Assembly (NCBI GenBank): GCA_036501535.1 | Contig: DASYAE010000061.1 | Coordinates: 1-28,747 of the forward strand | Direction of reading: 5' to 3' | Length of the DNA: 28,747 nt | From: DASYAE01 sp036501535 | GTDB lineage: Bacteria > Actinomycetota > Actinomycetes > Streptomycetales > Catenulisporaceae | The notes under the pieces: generated by a model | What the model was told of the DNA's origin: nothing | The model's database searches: none | The model's input: the letters and a program-made list of their open reading frames with translations, nothing else | Shown: in pieces, positions 1 to 6,646 of the stretch | How the letters are laid out: every line of letters begins with the position of its first letter | Numbering within the stretch: position 1 is the stretch's first letter | Made by a program: the position numbers and the translations under genes

Positions 1-59
1 GCGCCCTCCTGCGCCGGGGAGCCGGTCAGCTGCCGGGCCGTCGGATCCTGCTCGGTCAT
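1..59 (-). CDS. N-terminus of a conservon-linked gene (possibly cytochrome P450), cut by the window edge
   Basis: Only 19 codons are inside the window, reading MTEQDPTARQLTGSPAQEG. The ATG at 59-57 overlaps the TGA of the upstream GTPase gene (58-56) as ATGA, the same coupling used throughout this operon, so a real gene start is very likely. In several actinomycete conservons the gene after cvnD encodes a cytochrome P450 (CvnE), and P450 N-termini are often short and unstructured like this. That assignment rests on synteny alone; no P450 motif is visible here. It could equally be another downstream gene. Confidence 0.6.
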   Translation of the reverse strand, partial: MTEQDPTARQLTGSPAQEG

Positions 60-718
60 GGGATCAGCCCTTCCACAGTGCGCGCGGCGACCGGCCGGGC
101 GGATTCGGCTACTGATTCGAATTCGGCGGCCGGCTCGGGGCCCGGCCCGGCCGGCGCGGTGTCGAGCAGGTATCGCACGAGGGTGAGCAGCACGTCCACC
201 GCCGACCCGCGGGACCGGGCGTCGCAATCCACCACCGGGATCTCGGGGCGCAGTTCCAGGGCGCTGCGGACCTCGTCCAGCGGGTAGGCGAGGGTGCCGT
301 CGAAACGGTTGACGGCGACCAGGAACGGGATGCGCCGGCTCTCGAAGAAGTCGACCGCCTCGAAGCAGTCCTCCAGCCGGTCGGTGTCGGCCAGCACGAC
401 CGCGCCGAGCGCGCCCGTGCACAGGTCGTCCCACATGAACCAGAACCGCTGCTGGCCCGGGGTGCCGAACAGGTAGAGCACGTATTCGGTGCCGACCGAG
501 ATGCGGCCGAAGTCCATCGCGACGGTCGTCGTGGTCTTGTCCGCGGTCGCACGCAGGTCGTCCACGCCGAGGCTGGCCTCGGTGATCGGCGCCTCGGTGG
601 TCAGCGGCTCGATCTCGGAGACCGCGCCGACGAAGGTGGTCTTGCCGACGGCGAAACCTCCCGCGATCAGCAGCTTCAACGCCCCGGGCAGGAGCTCGTC
701 AGAGGGCGCGGAGGGCAT
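56..718 (-). CDS. cvnD: Conservon GTPase (CvnD-like, Ras-like small G protein)
   Basis: A 220-aa P-loop GTPase of the conservon class. The P-loop GGFAVGKTT lies at about residues 20-28, the switch II/G3 region reads FGTPGQQRFWFMW near residue 85, and the G4-like NRFDG is near residue 137. In studied conservons this protein associates with the membrane kinase-like CvnA, the roadblock protein CvnB and the DUF742 protein CvnC in a G-protein-like signalling complex affecting development and secondary metabolism. The ATG at 718 lies 20 nt inside the end of cvnC and is preceded by GGAGG, giving translational coupling. The C-terminal ~40 residues are an Ala/Pro/Glu-rich tail beyond the G domain. The family call is secure; the signal sensed is unknown. 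Confidence 0.96.
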   Translation of the reverse strand: MPSAPSDELLPGALKLLIAGGFAVGKTTFVGAVSEIEPLTTEAPITEASLGVDDLRATADKTTTTVAMDFGRISVGTEYVLYLFGTPGQQRFWFMWDDLCTGALGAVVLADTDRLEDCFEAVDFFESRRIPFLVAVNRFDGTLAYPLDEVRSALELRPEIPVVDCDARSRGSAVDVLLTLVRYLLDTAPAGPGPEPAAEFESVAESARPVAARTVEGLIP

Positions 719-1070
719 CGATTACCGCCTCCAGTACGTGCCGGTCGGGCCGGACCGTGTCGGGGAAGGCGACCGGGGCCCGGGTGACGACGGCGCGCCA
801 CCCGAGCAGGTCGGCCAGCAGGATCTTGATGACGGCGACCGGCAGGCGCAGGTGCGCGGAGATCTCCGCCACCGACGTCGGGCGCCGGCACACCCCCAGG
901 ATGCGCGCGTGCTCGGGGGTCACCTCCCCGAGCGCCCGGCCCGTCGCCGCGACGAGCGTGATCAGGTGGAACTGCGCCGACGGGCGGGTGCGGCCGCCGG
1001 TGACCGTGTACGGCCGCACCAGCAGGCCCGCGTCCTCGTCGAACCGCACGTCGGAGTCGGAGTCCGTCAC
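699..1070 (-). CDS. cvnC: DUF742 protein (CvnC-like)
   Basis: A 123-aa protein of the DUF742 family, the third gene of the conservon. I chose the GTG at 1070-1068 because it overlaps the TGA of cvnB (1069-1067) as GTGA; longer reading into cvnB is the same frame running open through high-GC DNA. The sequence has the usual family features: an N-terminal VRPYTVTGGRTRP segment (residues 18-30), a middle LGEVTPEHARIL segment (47-58), and a winged-helix-like SVAEISAHLRLPVAVIKILLADL segment (about 66-88) that resembles a small HTH. It probably acts as a cytoplasmic partner in the CvnA-D complex. Its molecular role is not established. Confidence 0.95.
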   Translation of the reverse strand: MTDSDSDVRFDEDAGLLVRPYTVTGGRTRPSAQFHLITLVAATGRALGEVTPEHARILGVCRRPTSVAEISAHLRLPVAVIKILLADLLGWRAVVTRAPVAFPDTVRPDRHVLEAVIDALRAL

Positions 1071-1516
1071 GGCCGCGCCCGGGACAGGGCTGCCGCCGCG
1101 GCCGCGGCCGAGCCCCGGTCGAACCGCGGCGCGGTCTCGAGGTGCGGACGCATGCTGCGCACCAGCTGTCCCATCTCGAACCCGATGAGGCCCTGGTCCG
1201 CCGCGTCGCTGGTGAGAACACTGATACAGGTGCCGAAGCCGGCGGCGGCCACGAACAGCAGCGCGCCGTCCATCTCGACGCCCACTTGGCGCACCGCCCC
1301 GCTCTCGGCGAACTTGCGCCCCGCGCCGCTGGCCAGCGACCACAGGCCGGAGGCGATCGCCGCCAGATGGTCCGCGTCGTCCTTGGTCAGGTCGGCGGTA
1401 CGGGCCCGCACCAGCCCGTCCGCGGACAGCAGCAGGGCGCTGCGGGCTTGCGGAACGCGTTCCACGAGGCCAGTGATCAACCAGCTCAGCCGGTGAGTGC
1501 TTTCCTCGTCGGTCAT
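1067..1516 (-). CDS. cvnB: Roadblock/LC7 domain protein (CvnB-like)
   Basis: A 149-aa roadblock/LC7 protein. The fold signature runs from LSWLITGLVERVPQARSALLLSADGL (about residues 10-35) through the central helix DADHLAAIASGLWSLASGAG to the FVAAAGFGTCISVL strand pair near residue 90. In MglB/CvnB families this fold dimerises and regulates the partner GTPase. The ATG at 1516 overlaps the TGA of cvnA as ATGA, and its own stop overlaps the GTG of cvnC. The C-terminal ~25 residues are an Ala/Arg tail of low complexity. The call is secure from both sequence and gene order. Confidence 0.96.
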   Translation of the reverse strand: MTDEESTHRLSWLITGLVERVPQARSALLLSADGLVRARTADLTKDDADHLAAIASGLWSLASGAGRKFAESGAVRQVGVEMDGALLFVAAAGFGTCISVLTSDAADQGLIGFEMGQLVRSMRPHLETAPRFDRGSAAAAAAALSRARP

Positions 1517-3210
1517 CTCTCGCCTTCCTGCGTCGGTGCATGCTCGTGAGGGTGCGTGTCAGAGCCCGGATCAGCGGCGCCGAGGGACAGGCCGCGCCTG
1601 AAGTCCGCCATCAGGTTGGGCGACAGGCCCTCTCCCACGCGGTCCGCCGGGTTGCCGGCGGCGGCCGTGGACTGCGCGAGCGGGGTGGCGAGATGCTCCT
1701 GCGGGCGGCGCCGGGGCAGCGGAGGCCTTGTGCGGGGATCGGACGGCGAGACGACGGGCCTCTCGTCGGCCGTCGTCGGCGGGCGCGGGTTGGGCACGAT
1801 CCCCGGCGTGTACGACGCGGCTGCAGCGGACCCCGGGCTGATCGGGATGCCGGGAAGATGCGTCTCGGACGGGATGTTCAGCGGCAGCCCGGCAGACGAC
1901 GGCGCGGGCTGATACGGGCCGAGTGGAACCGGCGGGCCCTGTAACACTGGCGGGCCTTGTGGCGGCGGCAGGCTGGCCGGCGACGCGTTCGTTGGCCGAC
2001 GCGGGCCGGGAACCACTCCCTCGCGGACGTATAAGGGTCCTGCGGGCACAGGCACGGGCGGGGCCGCGGCAGAGGCGGCGACAGGAGCGGGGATCTCGCG
2101 GATCGGCTGGTCGTACTCCCGCGATTCCGTCGCCAGCAACGGTTTCGGCAGCACGACCAGCGCCTGGGTGCCGCCGGTGATGTTGGTCTGCAGCCGGATG
2201 GCGATCCCGTGCCGGCGCGCCAGCTGGGCGACCACGTAGAGGCCGATGCGGGCGCCCTCGAGCAGTTCCCGCACGTTGACCTCGGCCGGCTCCCGCAGCA
2301 GGGCATTGAGCCGGTCGTACTCCGGCTGCGGCAGCCCGAGGCCGCGGTCGTCGATCTCGATCACCAGCCCGGCCGCCACGGCCTGGGTGCGCAGCACCAC
2401 CTTCGTGTCCGGCGGCGAGAACGTCGTGGCGTTCTCGACCAGCTCGGCCAGCAGGTGGATGACGTCGGCGACCGCGTAGCCGTTGAGCGAGCCCGGAGCG
2501 CGCGCGATGACCTGCACGCGTGCGTAGTCGATGGTCTCGGACACGGCGGAGCGCAGGATCTCCATCACCGAGACCGGCTTGGTCCACTGCCGGCGCGGCA
2601 CGGCCCCGCCGAGCACGGCGAGGTTCTCGGCGTGCCGGCGCATCCGGGTGGCGATGTGGTCTACGCCGAACAGCCCCTTGAGCAGGTCGGGCTCCTCGAC
2701 GTCGTTCTCCAGCGCGTCCAGCAGCTGGATCTGCCGGTGCACGAGCGACTGCAGCCGGTGCGAGAGGTGCACGAACACGCCGCGGTCGGCGGCCATCGGC
2801 GCCGCCGGTGCCGGGGCCGTTCCCGCGGCCGGTGCCGAGGACGCGGCGGGCTGAGCCACGACCGGCGCGGACGGGACGACCGGGGCGGCCGCCGGCGCGG
2901 GCACAGGCCCCGGGGCGGGGACGCGGACGACCTCCACGACGGTGCGCCGCGCCGAGCGGGCCACGTGTCCCGCCCACACGAATCCGACCACGACGACGAG
3001 GACCGTCAGGCCCCCGAGCACCGAGATGGCGTCGAGCGTCCTCCCGTGCAGCAGCTGCGCCTTGCCGGAGGCGCGCGTGAGCACCGCGACGGCCGCCACG
3101 GCCAGCAGCGCCGCGCAGACGGACGGCACCACGGCGAGCGCCGTCAGCTGGGTCCGCATCTTCGACCGGCCGCGCGCCGGGGCGGAGCCGGTCGCACGGT
3201 GCCTGGACAC
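1513..3210 (-). CDS. cvnA: Conservon membrane sensor-kinase-like protein (CvnA-like)
   Basis: A membrane-bound histidine-kinase-like ATPase, the first conservon gene. Counting from the GTG at 3210 (565 aa) there are two TM segments (about 22-46 and 63-83) with a very short loop, a Pro/Ala linker, then the CvnA dimerisation-like region with DHIATRMRRHAENL. The HATPase domain follows, with N-box ELVENATTFSPP and G-box DDRGLGLPQ. The C-terminal ~190 residues are Pro-rich and probably disordered. I prefer GTG 3210 because GGAGG (3223-3219) sits 8 nt upstream; the longer GTG start at 3276 (587 aa) has no Shine-Dalgarno. The minimal extracytoplasmic loop suggests it senses the membrane or a partner rather than a bound ligand. 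Confidence 0.94.
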   Translation of the reverse strand: MSRHRATGSAPARGRSKMRTQLTALAVVPSVCAALLAVAAVAVLTRASGKAQLLHGRTLDAISVLGGLTVLVVVVGFVWAGHVARSARRTVVEVVRVPAPGPVPAPAAAPVVPSAPVVAQPAASSAPAAGTAPAPAAPMAADRGVFVHLSHRLQSLVHRQIQLLDALENDVEEPDLLKGLFGVDHIATRMRRHAENLAVLGGAVPRRQWTKPVSVMEILRSAVSETIDYARVQVIARAPGSLNGYAVADVIHLLAELVENATTFSPPDTKVVLRTQAVAAGLVIEIDDRGLGLPQPEYDRLNALLREPAEVNVRELLEGARIGLYVVAQLARRHGIAIRLQTNITGGTQALVVLPKPLLATESREYDQPIREIPAPVAASAAAPPVPVPAGPLYVREGVVPGPRRPTNASPASLPPPQGPPVLQGPPVPLGPYQPAPSSAGLPLNIPSETHLPGIPISPGSAAAASYTPGIVPNPRPPTTADERPVVSPSDPRTRPPLPRRRPQEHLATPLAQSTAAAGNPADRVGEGLSPNLMADFRRGLSLGAADPGSDTHPHEHAPTQEGER

Positions 3211-3218
3211 CGGACGTT

Positions 3219-3223
3219 CCTCC
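3219..3223 (-). promoter_or_regulatory. Shine-Dalgarno that sets the cvnA start
   Basis: GGAGG on the minus strand, 8 nt before the GTG at 3210. The alternative GTG at 3276 lacks any purine-rich site, so this element decides the likely start. Confidence 0.6.
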
Positions 3224-3276
3224 AAGCCGTCTCCGGCCGAGGCCGCCGGTTCACGGGTTTCCTGCGCCGCCGTCAC

Positions 3277-3832
3277 GCGACGACCGTCCGAGCGAGGCTG
3301 AGGTGACAGGAGCGAGACATACCGCCAACTCTACGAGGAGTCACAGGGCACATATAACCAATGTGTCAGATAACTTATCCGAATTTAACACCGCCGTTGA
3401 CAGTTTCTTTACTTAACGATTGCAGCGGCGTTCATTTGGACAAGGACTGATCATTCGGCCCTGAGCCGATGTGAGCTCTAACTCTTCGAAGGACCGCTGG
3501 GCTCCGGACGGCAAAGGGACTAAGTCACCTGCGACGCTGCACGTGACGCTGAGACCCTTGTTCCCGGTACCACTGTGGCATGGCGGGAGGTACATCACGC
3601 AAGTAACTACCCCACACAGTGTTCTGACGTCAAGGCAGCTTTCGCACGATTCCTGATATGAATGGCGCTCCCACAGCGCCACAACCAGCCGGGAAAGATC
3701 GGATCGCCAGCCGGACATTAACCGCGCATTCACCTATTAGAGTGAACCCTAACGGTTGGCATCTCGGCTGCACACAAGGCATCCGGGCAGCCACGCACAG
3801 TCAGAACGCGGCACGGCGTTCGGCCGCTTGGA
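3277..3832. other. Gene-poor, hairpin-rich intergenic region between the conservon and the sigma gene
   Basis: This stretch is visibly less GC-rich than its surroundings, especially 3340-3425. Open frames here (for example minus 3413-3733) lack actinomycete codon bias, a Shine-Dalgarno or any recognisable motif, so I see no gene. It must hold the conservon promoter. A weak minus-strand candidate is TGTCAA, 18 nt, TAAGTT, around 3403-3374. Several inverted repeats are present: nested AAGGG/CCCTT (3514-3518 with 3555-3559) around GTCAC/GTGAC (3524-3528 with 3543-3547), GGCGCT-N5-AGCGCC (3664-3680), and TTCAC-N8-GTGAA (3729-3746). A structured leader or small RNA is possible but not shown. Confidence 0.5.
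3804..3821 (-). terminator. Possible terminator hairpin of the ECF sigma gene
   Basis: GAACGC, six-nt loop, GCGTTC: a perfect 6-bp stem 12 nt after the sigma-gene stop. There is no T-run, so this is a weak call. Confidence 0.3.
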
Positions 3833-4792
3833 TCAGCGGGCGGCCCAGGGGCGAAGCTTCTCCGGGTTGAGGACCGCCCACATGCGGGTGATCCGGTCGC
3901 CCGAGACTTCGAACGCGTATACCGCCAGGGTGACGCCGTCCTGCTCGGCGATCAGGCCGGGCTGGCCGTTGACCGTGCGCTCCAGCAGGCGCATGCCCGC
4001 GGGCACCACGCTGGCGAGGTCGACCAGGTAGCGCGCGACCTGCGCGCCGCCCTCGACGGGAACAAGCGAGGCGTTGACCAGGCCGCCGCCGTCGCCGGTC
4101 ACGATCACGCCGGGGTCCAGCAGGCTGATGAGGGCGCTGATGTCCCCGGCCTCCCACGCCTGCTTGAAATCCCGCACGATGCCGGCCTGCCGCGCCGCGG
4201 GGGTGACGGGCTCCGGCTGCGCCGACCGGACCCGGCGGCGGGCCGTGGAGGCCAGCTGGCGGCACGCGGCCGCGGTGCGGCCGGTGATCTCGGCCACCTC
4301 CGCGAAGGGGTAGCCGAACACGTCGTGCAGGATGAACGCGACGCGCTCGGCCGGGGTCATCGCCTCGAGCACGACCAGGAAGGCCATGCCGACCGACTCG
4401 TCCAGGGTCACCCGGTCGGCCGGGTCGGCCGCGGCACCCGGAGCGCCGCCGGGCCACTCCCCCGGATCGGGCAGCGGCTCGGGGATCCACTGGCCCACGT
4501 AGGTCTCGCGCCGGGCCCGCGCCGAGCCGAGCACATTGAGGCAGATGCGGCTGGCGACCCTGCTCAGCCAGGCGCCGGGCGACTCGATGGCTTCCCGTTG
4601 CTGCGCAGACATGGCGTACCAGCGCGCGTAGGTCTCCTGCACGGCGTCCTCGGCCTCGGCCAGCGAGCCCAGCAGCCGGTAGGCGAGATTGATCAACTGG
4701 CGCCGCTCGCTCATGATCGCGTCGAGTTCCGGGTCGCGGTCGGCCCGTGCCCCGCCCGAGTCGGCGGCGCCGGGCCCGGATCCAGTCGTCAT
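3833..4792 (-). CDS. ECF41-family RNA polymerase sigma factor with SnoaL-like C-terminal domain
   Basis: A 319-aa ECF sigma factor of the ECF41 (SigJ-like) group. Sigma region 2 spans about residues 25-90 (RRQLINLAYRLLGSLAEAEDAVQET), followed by the linker signature WIPEP (102-106, WLPEP in the family). Sigma region 4 spans about 134-187, and a SnoaL/NTF2-like extension about 203-310 ends in NPEKL (309-313, NPDKL in the family). In ECF41 members this extension replaces a classical anti-sigma factor and tunes activity. I chose the ATG at 4792, with GAGGGAGAG upstream. The in-frame ATG at 4837 would add a repetitive RPRRPRRPR peptide and would lie only about 7 nt from the inferred transcription start. 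A YceI gene is divergent with a matching promoter. Confidence 0.95.
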   Translation of the reverse strand: MTTGSGPGAADSGGARADRDPELDAIMSERRQLINLAYRLLGSLAEAEDAVQETYARWYAMSAQQREAIESPGAWLSRVASRICLNVLGSARARRETYVGQWIPEPLPDPGEWPGGAPGAAADPADRVTLDESVGMAFLVVLEAMTPAERVAFILHDVFGYPFAEVAEITGRTAAACRQLASTARRRVRSAQPEPVTPAARQAGIVRDFKQAWEAGDISALISLLDPGVIVTGDGGGLVNASLVPVEGGAQVARYLVDLASVVPAGMRLLERTVNGQPGLIAEQDGVTLAVYAFEVSGDRITRMWAVLNPEKLRPWAAR

Positions 4793-4810
4793 GGTGTCGC
4801 CACTCTCCCT

Positions 4811-4842
4811 CGGTCGCCTCGGTCGCCTCGGTCGCATCGGTC
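4811..4842. repeat. 9-bp tandem repeat in the sigma-gene leader
   Basis: The unit cggtcgcct occurs at 4811-4819 and 4820-4828, then with one change at 4829-4837, and partly at 4838-4842. It lies in the inferred 5' leader of the ECF41 gene. If the longer start were used it would encode an Arg-Pro repeat. Slippage here could change the distance between promoter and start. Confidence 0.75.
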
Positions 4843-4846
4843 CTCA

Positions 4847-4881
4847 CCGACTACAACAAGACAGCGCACCCGAATGTGAGG
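4847..4881 (-). promoter_or_regulatory. Probable autoregulated ECF41 promoter of the sigma gene
   Basis: On the minus strand this reads CCTCACATTCGGG followed, after a spacer, by TGTTGTA. It matches the sequence upstream of the divergent YceI gene at 25 of 35 positions, in the same orientation relative to each gene. The TCACA core resembles the reported ECF41 -35 (TGTCACA-like); the -10 differs from the reported CGTC. A start near 4844 gives a ~52-nt leader to ATG 4792. Confidence 0.6.
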
Positions 4882-4914
4882 CGGTGCCTCATCGGCGCCG
4901 CCTGACCAGCGCCA

Positions 4915-4949
4915 CCTGACATTCGGGGCGGCTGCCCTGTCGTAACCGA
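4915..4949 (+). promoter_or_regulatory. Probable ECF41-dependent promoter of the YceI gene
   Basis: CCTGACATTCGGG, a spacer, then TGTCGTA at 4939-4945. It is the partner of the sequence at 4847-4881 on the other strand. Predicted transcription starts near 4952, just before the GAGGAG Shine-Dalgarno at 4964-4969. Confidence 0.6.
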
Positions 4950-4975
4950 CAAAGGCAACCTACGAGGAGACGATC

Positions 4976-5533
4976 ATGCAGGCACCATCAGGTCAGACGA
5001 CCGGACCCGCGCTGCGCACCGCGCTCGGCGACGGGACCCTGGCCGGGCAGTGGGTCCTGGACCCGCACAGGTCCAGCGTCCGGCTGAAGACCAGGTCCCT
5101 CGGCCTGATCCCGGTGAGCGGCGTCTTCCGCGACGTCAGCGGGCACGGCACCGTGTCCGCTGAGGGTGAGGTCAGCGGCACCCTCAAGATCCTCGCAGCA
5201 TCTGTCGACAGCGGGGTCGGCAAGCGCGACGTGCACCTGCGCTCGGCGGAGATCTTCGACAGCGCGGGCAATCCCCACATCATCTTCGCCGTGGACGGCA
5301 TCCGGTTCTCGGGCCCGGGCAACGGTGTCACCGTGACCGGGTCGCTGACCGTGCGCGACCGGACCCGGCCGCTGTCCTTCGACGCGGCGGCGACCGTCCG
5401 CGCCGACGGGGACGTCGAGCTCGACGCGCAGGCCCGGATCGACCGGACCGACTTCGGCGTCGGGTGGCGGGGCGACGCACTGGCCTCGAAGATCAATATC
5501 TTGATCATCCACGCGACGTTCACCCGGCCGTGA
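4976..5533 (+). CDS. YceI family protein (lipocalin-like polyisoprenoid-binding fold)
   Basis: A 185-aa protein with the YceI signature throughout: GQWVLDPHRSSVRLKTRSLG near residues 23-42, the GVFRDVSGHGTV strand near 45-57, KRDVHLRSAEIFDSAGNPHIIF near 83-105, and DFGVGWRG near 161-168. The family forms a lipocalin-like beta-barrel, and a homologue binds isoprenoid quinone-like lipid. No signal peptide is visible, so it is probably cytoplasmic, unlike E. coli YceI. The ATG has GAGGAG 6 nt upstream. Sharing a promoter type with the divergent ECF41 gene suggests it is a direct regulon member. ECF41 genes usually neighbour carboxymuconolactone decarboxylases, oxidoreductases or epimerases, so this partner is less usual. 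Confidence 0.93.
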   Translation: MQAPSGQTTGPALRTALGDGTLAGQWVLDPHRSSVRLKTRSLGLIPVSGVFRDVSGHGTVSAEGEVSGTLKILAASVDSGVGKRDVHLRSAEIFDSAGNPHIIFAVDGIRFSGPGNGVTVTGSLTVRDRTRPLSFDAAATVRADGDVELDAQARIDRTDFGVGWRGDALASKINILIIHATFTRP

Positions 5534-5585
5534 GTGCGCGGAGGGCCCGCATGACCTGCGCCGGGAAACCGTCCGCGCAGCACTC
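5532..5585 (+). terminator. Possible terminator of the YceI gene
   Basis: GAGTGCGCGGA at the stop codon can pair with TCCGCGC...ACTC at 5572-5585, with a 3-nt bulge and a ~29-nt loop. The loop is long and there is no T-run, so this is tentative. Confidence 0.3.
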
Positions 5586-5717
5586 GTGACAGGATGACAC
5601 ATTGTTGCTGCTTCGATGTCTGCGCGTTTACGCGCCCGCCCCGGGCCTTTCGTCTGAAAAATAGCGACTGAGCCTGTTTAGACAGGGTCGAAGGGGAGGA
5701 TTCGAGGGGAGGGACGA

Positions 5718-6644
5718 ATGGCCCAGAGCAACGACAACGCGATGGCCATGGCCTGGCTCGTCCAGGCGACCGACGACAACGAGATCGCAGGCCTGCGCGA
5801 CGAGGTCGGCCGGGTGGTGCTCGGCGAGCAGTCCGACTGGTACCAGGATCCGGACAAGGTTTCGGACCTGGCGGACACGCTCGGTGCGAACAGCGCACTG
5901 ATAAGCCGGCTGCATGCGGTGAGCAGCCGGGACGATCAGGTCGCGTGGCTCGAGACGGTCGTGCAGACGGCGCAGGGGGCGCCGAACGCACAGTCACCGG
6001 GACAGAGCCGCTACTCCGAGCCGGAGTACGACGAGGACTACCGGCTGTACTACCGGTTCGACGAGGTCGGGTCGGTCTACGAGTGGTGCGTGGACCCGCA
6101 CGCGTCGGCGCCGGAGTGGATGAGCCAGAGCGCGGCCGACGCGATGGTCGCGCAGCGCGGATCGCAGGAGGCCGCGCAGGGAGACCCGGGCGCTTCCGAG
6201 CAGCCCGGTCACAGCGCCGAGCCGGAGTGGGCGTGGGACGACGGCTGGGGCATGTTCTACCGGGTCGGCGCCGCAGGCGTGTACGAGTACTCACACAGTG
6301 TCGACGAGGCGCACTCGCGGCCGGACGGCGTGTGGCTCAGCGGCGAGCAGGTGGCGCAGCAGCGGCAGCGGGGCGGCGCCGAGCAGGTCGGACAGAACGA
6401 GCAGGTCGAGCAGGAAAAGCAGGCGGGGGTCACGGGTGGGACGGCGCAGGGTGAACAGGCTGCGAAACAAGGGGCGAAACAGGGCGAGCACGGTGCACCG
6501 GCGCCGAGCCCGGACGCCGCGGGGCCGATGGACGTCGAGTCCGCGCTCGCAGCGTTCGAACAGGTCGGCGTGCCCGCGCTGCGCGGTGTCGTCGAGGACG
6601 TCGAAGCCGTGTTCGCCGAGCTGAGCAGGCTGGGGGTGGCGTAG
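5718..6644 (+). CDS. Unrecognised acidic protein with a duplicated Trp/Tyr-rich motif
   Basis: A 308-aa protein I cannot assign to a family. The strong GGGGAGGG Shine-Dalgarno (5706-5713) fixes the ATG. Residues 1-90 look helical. Residues 104-147 and 172-216 are a diverged repeat with the pattern (D/E)D.(Y/W)..(F/Y)YR....(G/S)VYE(W/Y)...D.......W(M/L)S...(A/V).(A/Q)QR, like two copies of a small aromatic-rich beta domain. Residues 218-262 are a Gln/Glu/Lys/Gly-rich low-complexity stretch, and 271-305 form a final amphipathic helix. No signal peptide or TM is present. It is separated by only 2 nt from the next gene, so the two products probably act together. It could supply a soluble binding module to the membrane partner; this is inference. 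Confidence 0.88.
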   Translation: MAQSNDNAMAMAWLVQATDDNEIAGLRDEVGRVVLGEQSDWYQDPDKVSDLADTLGANSALISRLHAVSSRDDQVAWLETVVQTAQGAPNAQSPGQSRYSEPEYDEDYRLYYRFDEVGSVYEWCVDPHASAPEWMSQSAADAMVAQRGSQEAAQGDPGASEQPGHSAEPEWAWDDGWGMFYRVGAAGVYEYSHSVDEAHSRPDGVWLSGEQVAQQRQRGGAEQVGQNEQVEQEKQAGVTGGTAQGEQAAKQGAKQGEHGAPAPSPDAAGPMDVESALAAFEQVGVPALRGVVEDVEAVFAELSRLGVA

Positions 6645-6646
6645 CG

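Noticed and set aside
3397..3402. Perfect TTGACA on the plus strand
   Set aside because: No -10 at 16-18 nt (the sequence there is TTGCAG) and no gene follows on the plus strand.
3413..3733. A 106-codon minus-strand frame in the conservon-sigma gap
   Set aside because: No codon bias, no Shine-Dalgarno, many Cys and no recognisable domain. Kept as non-coding.
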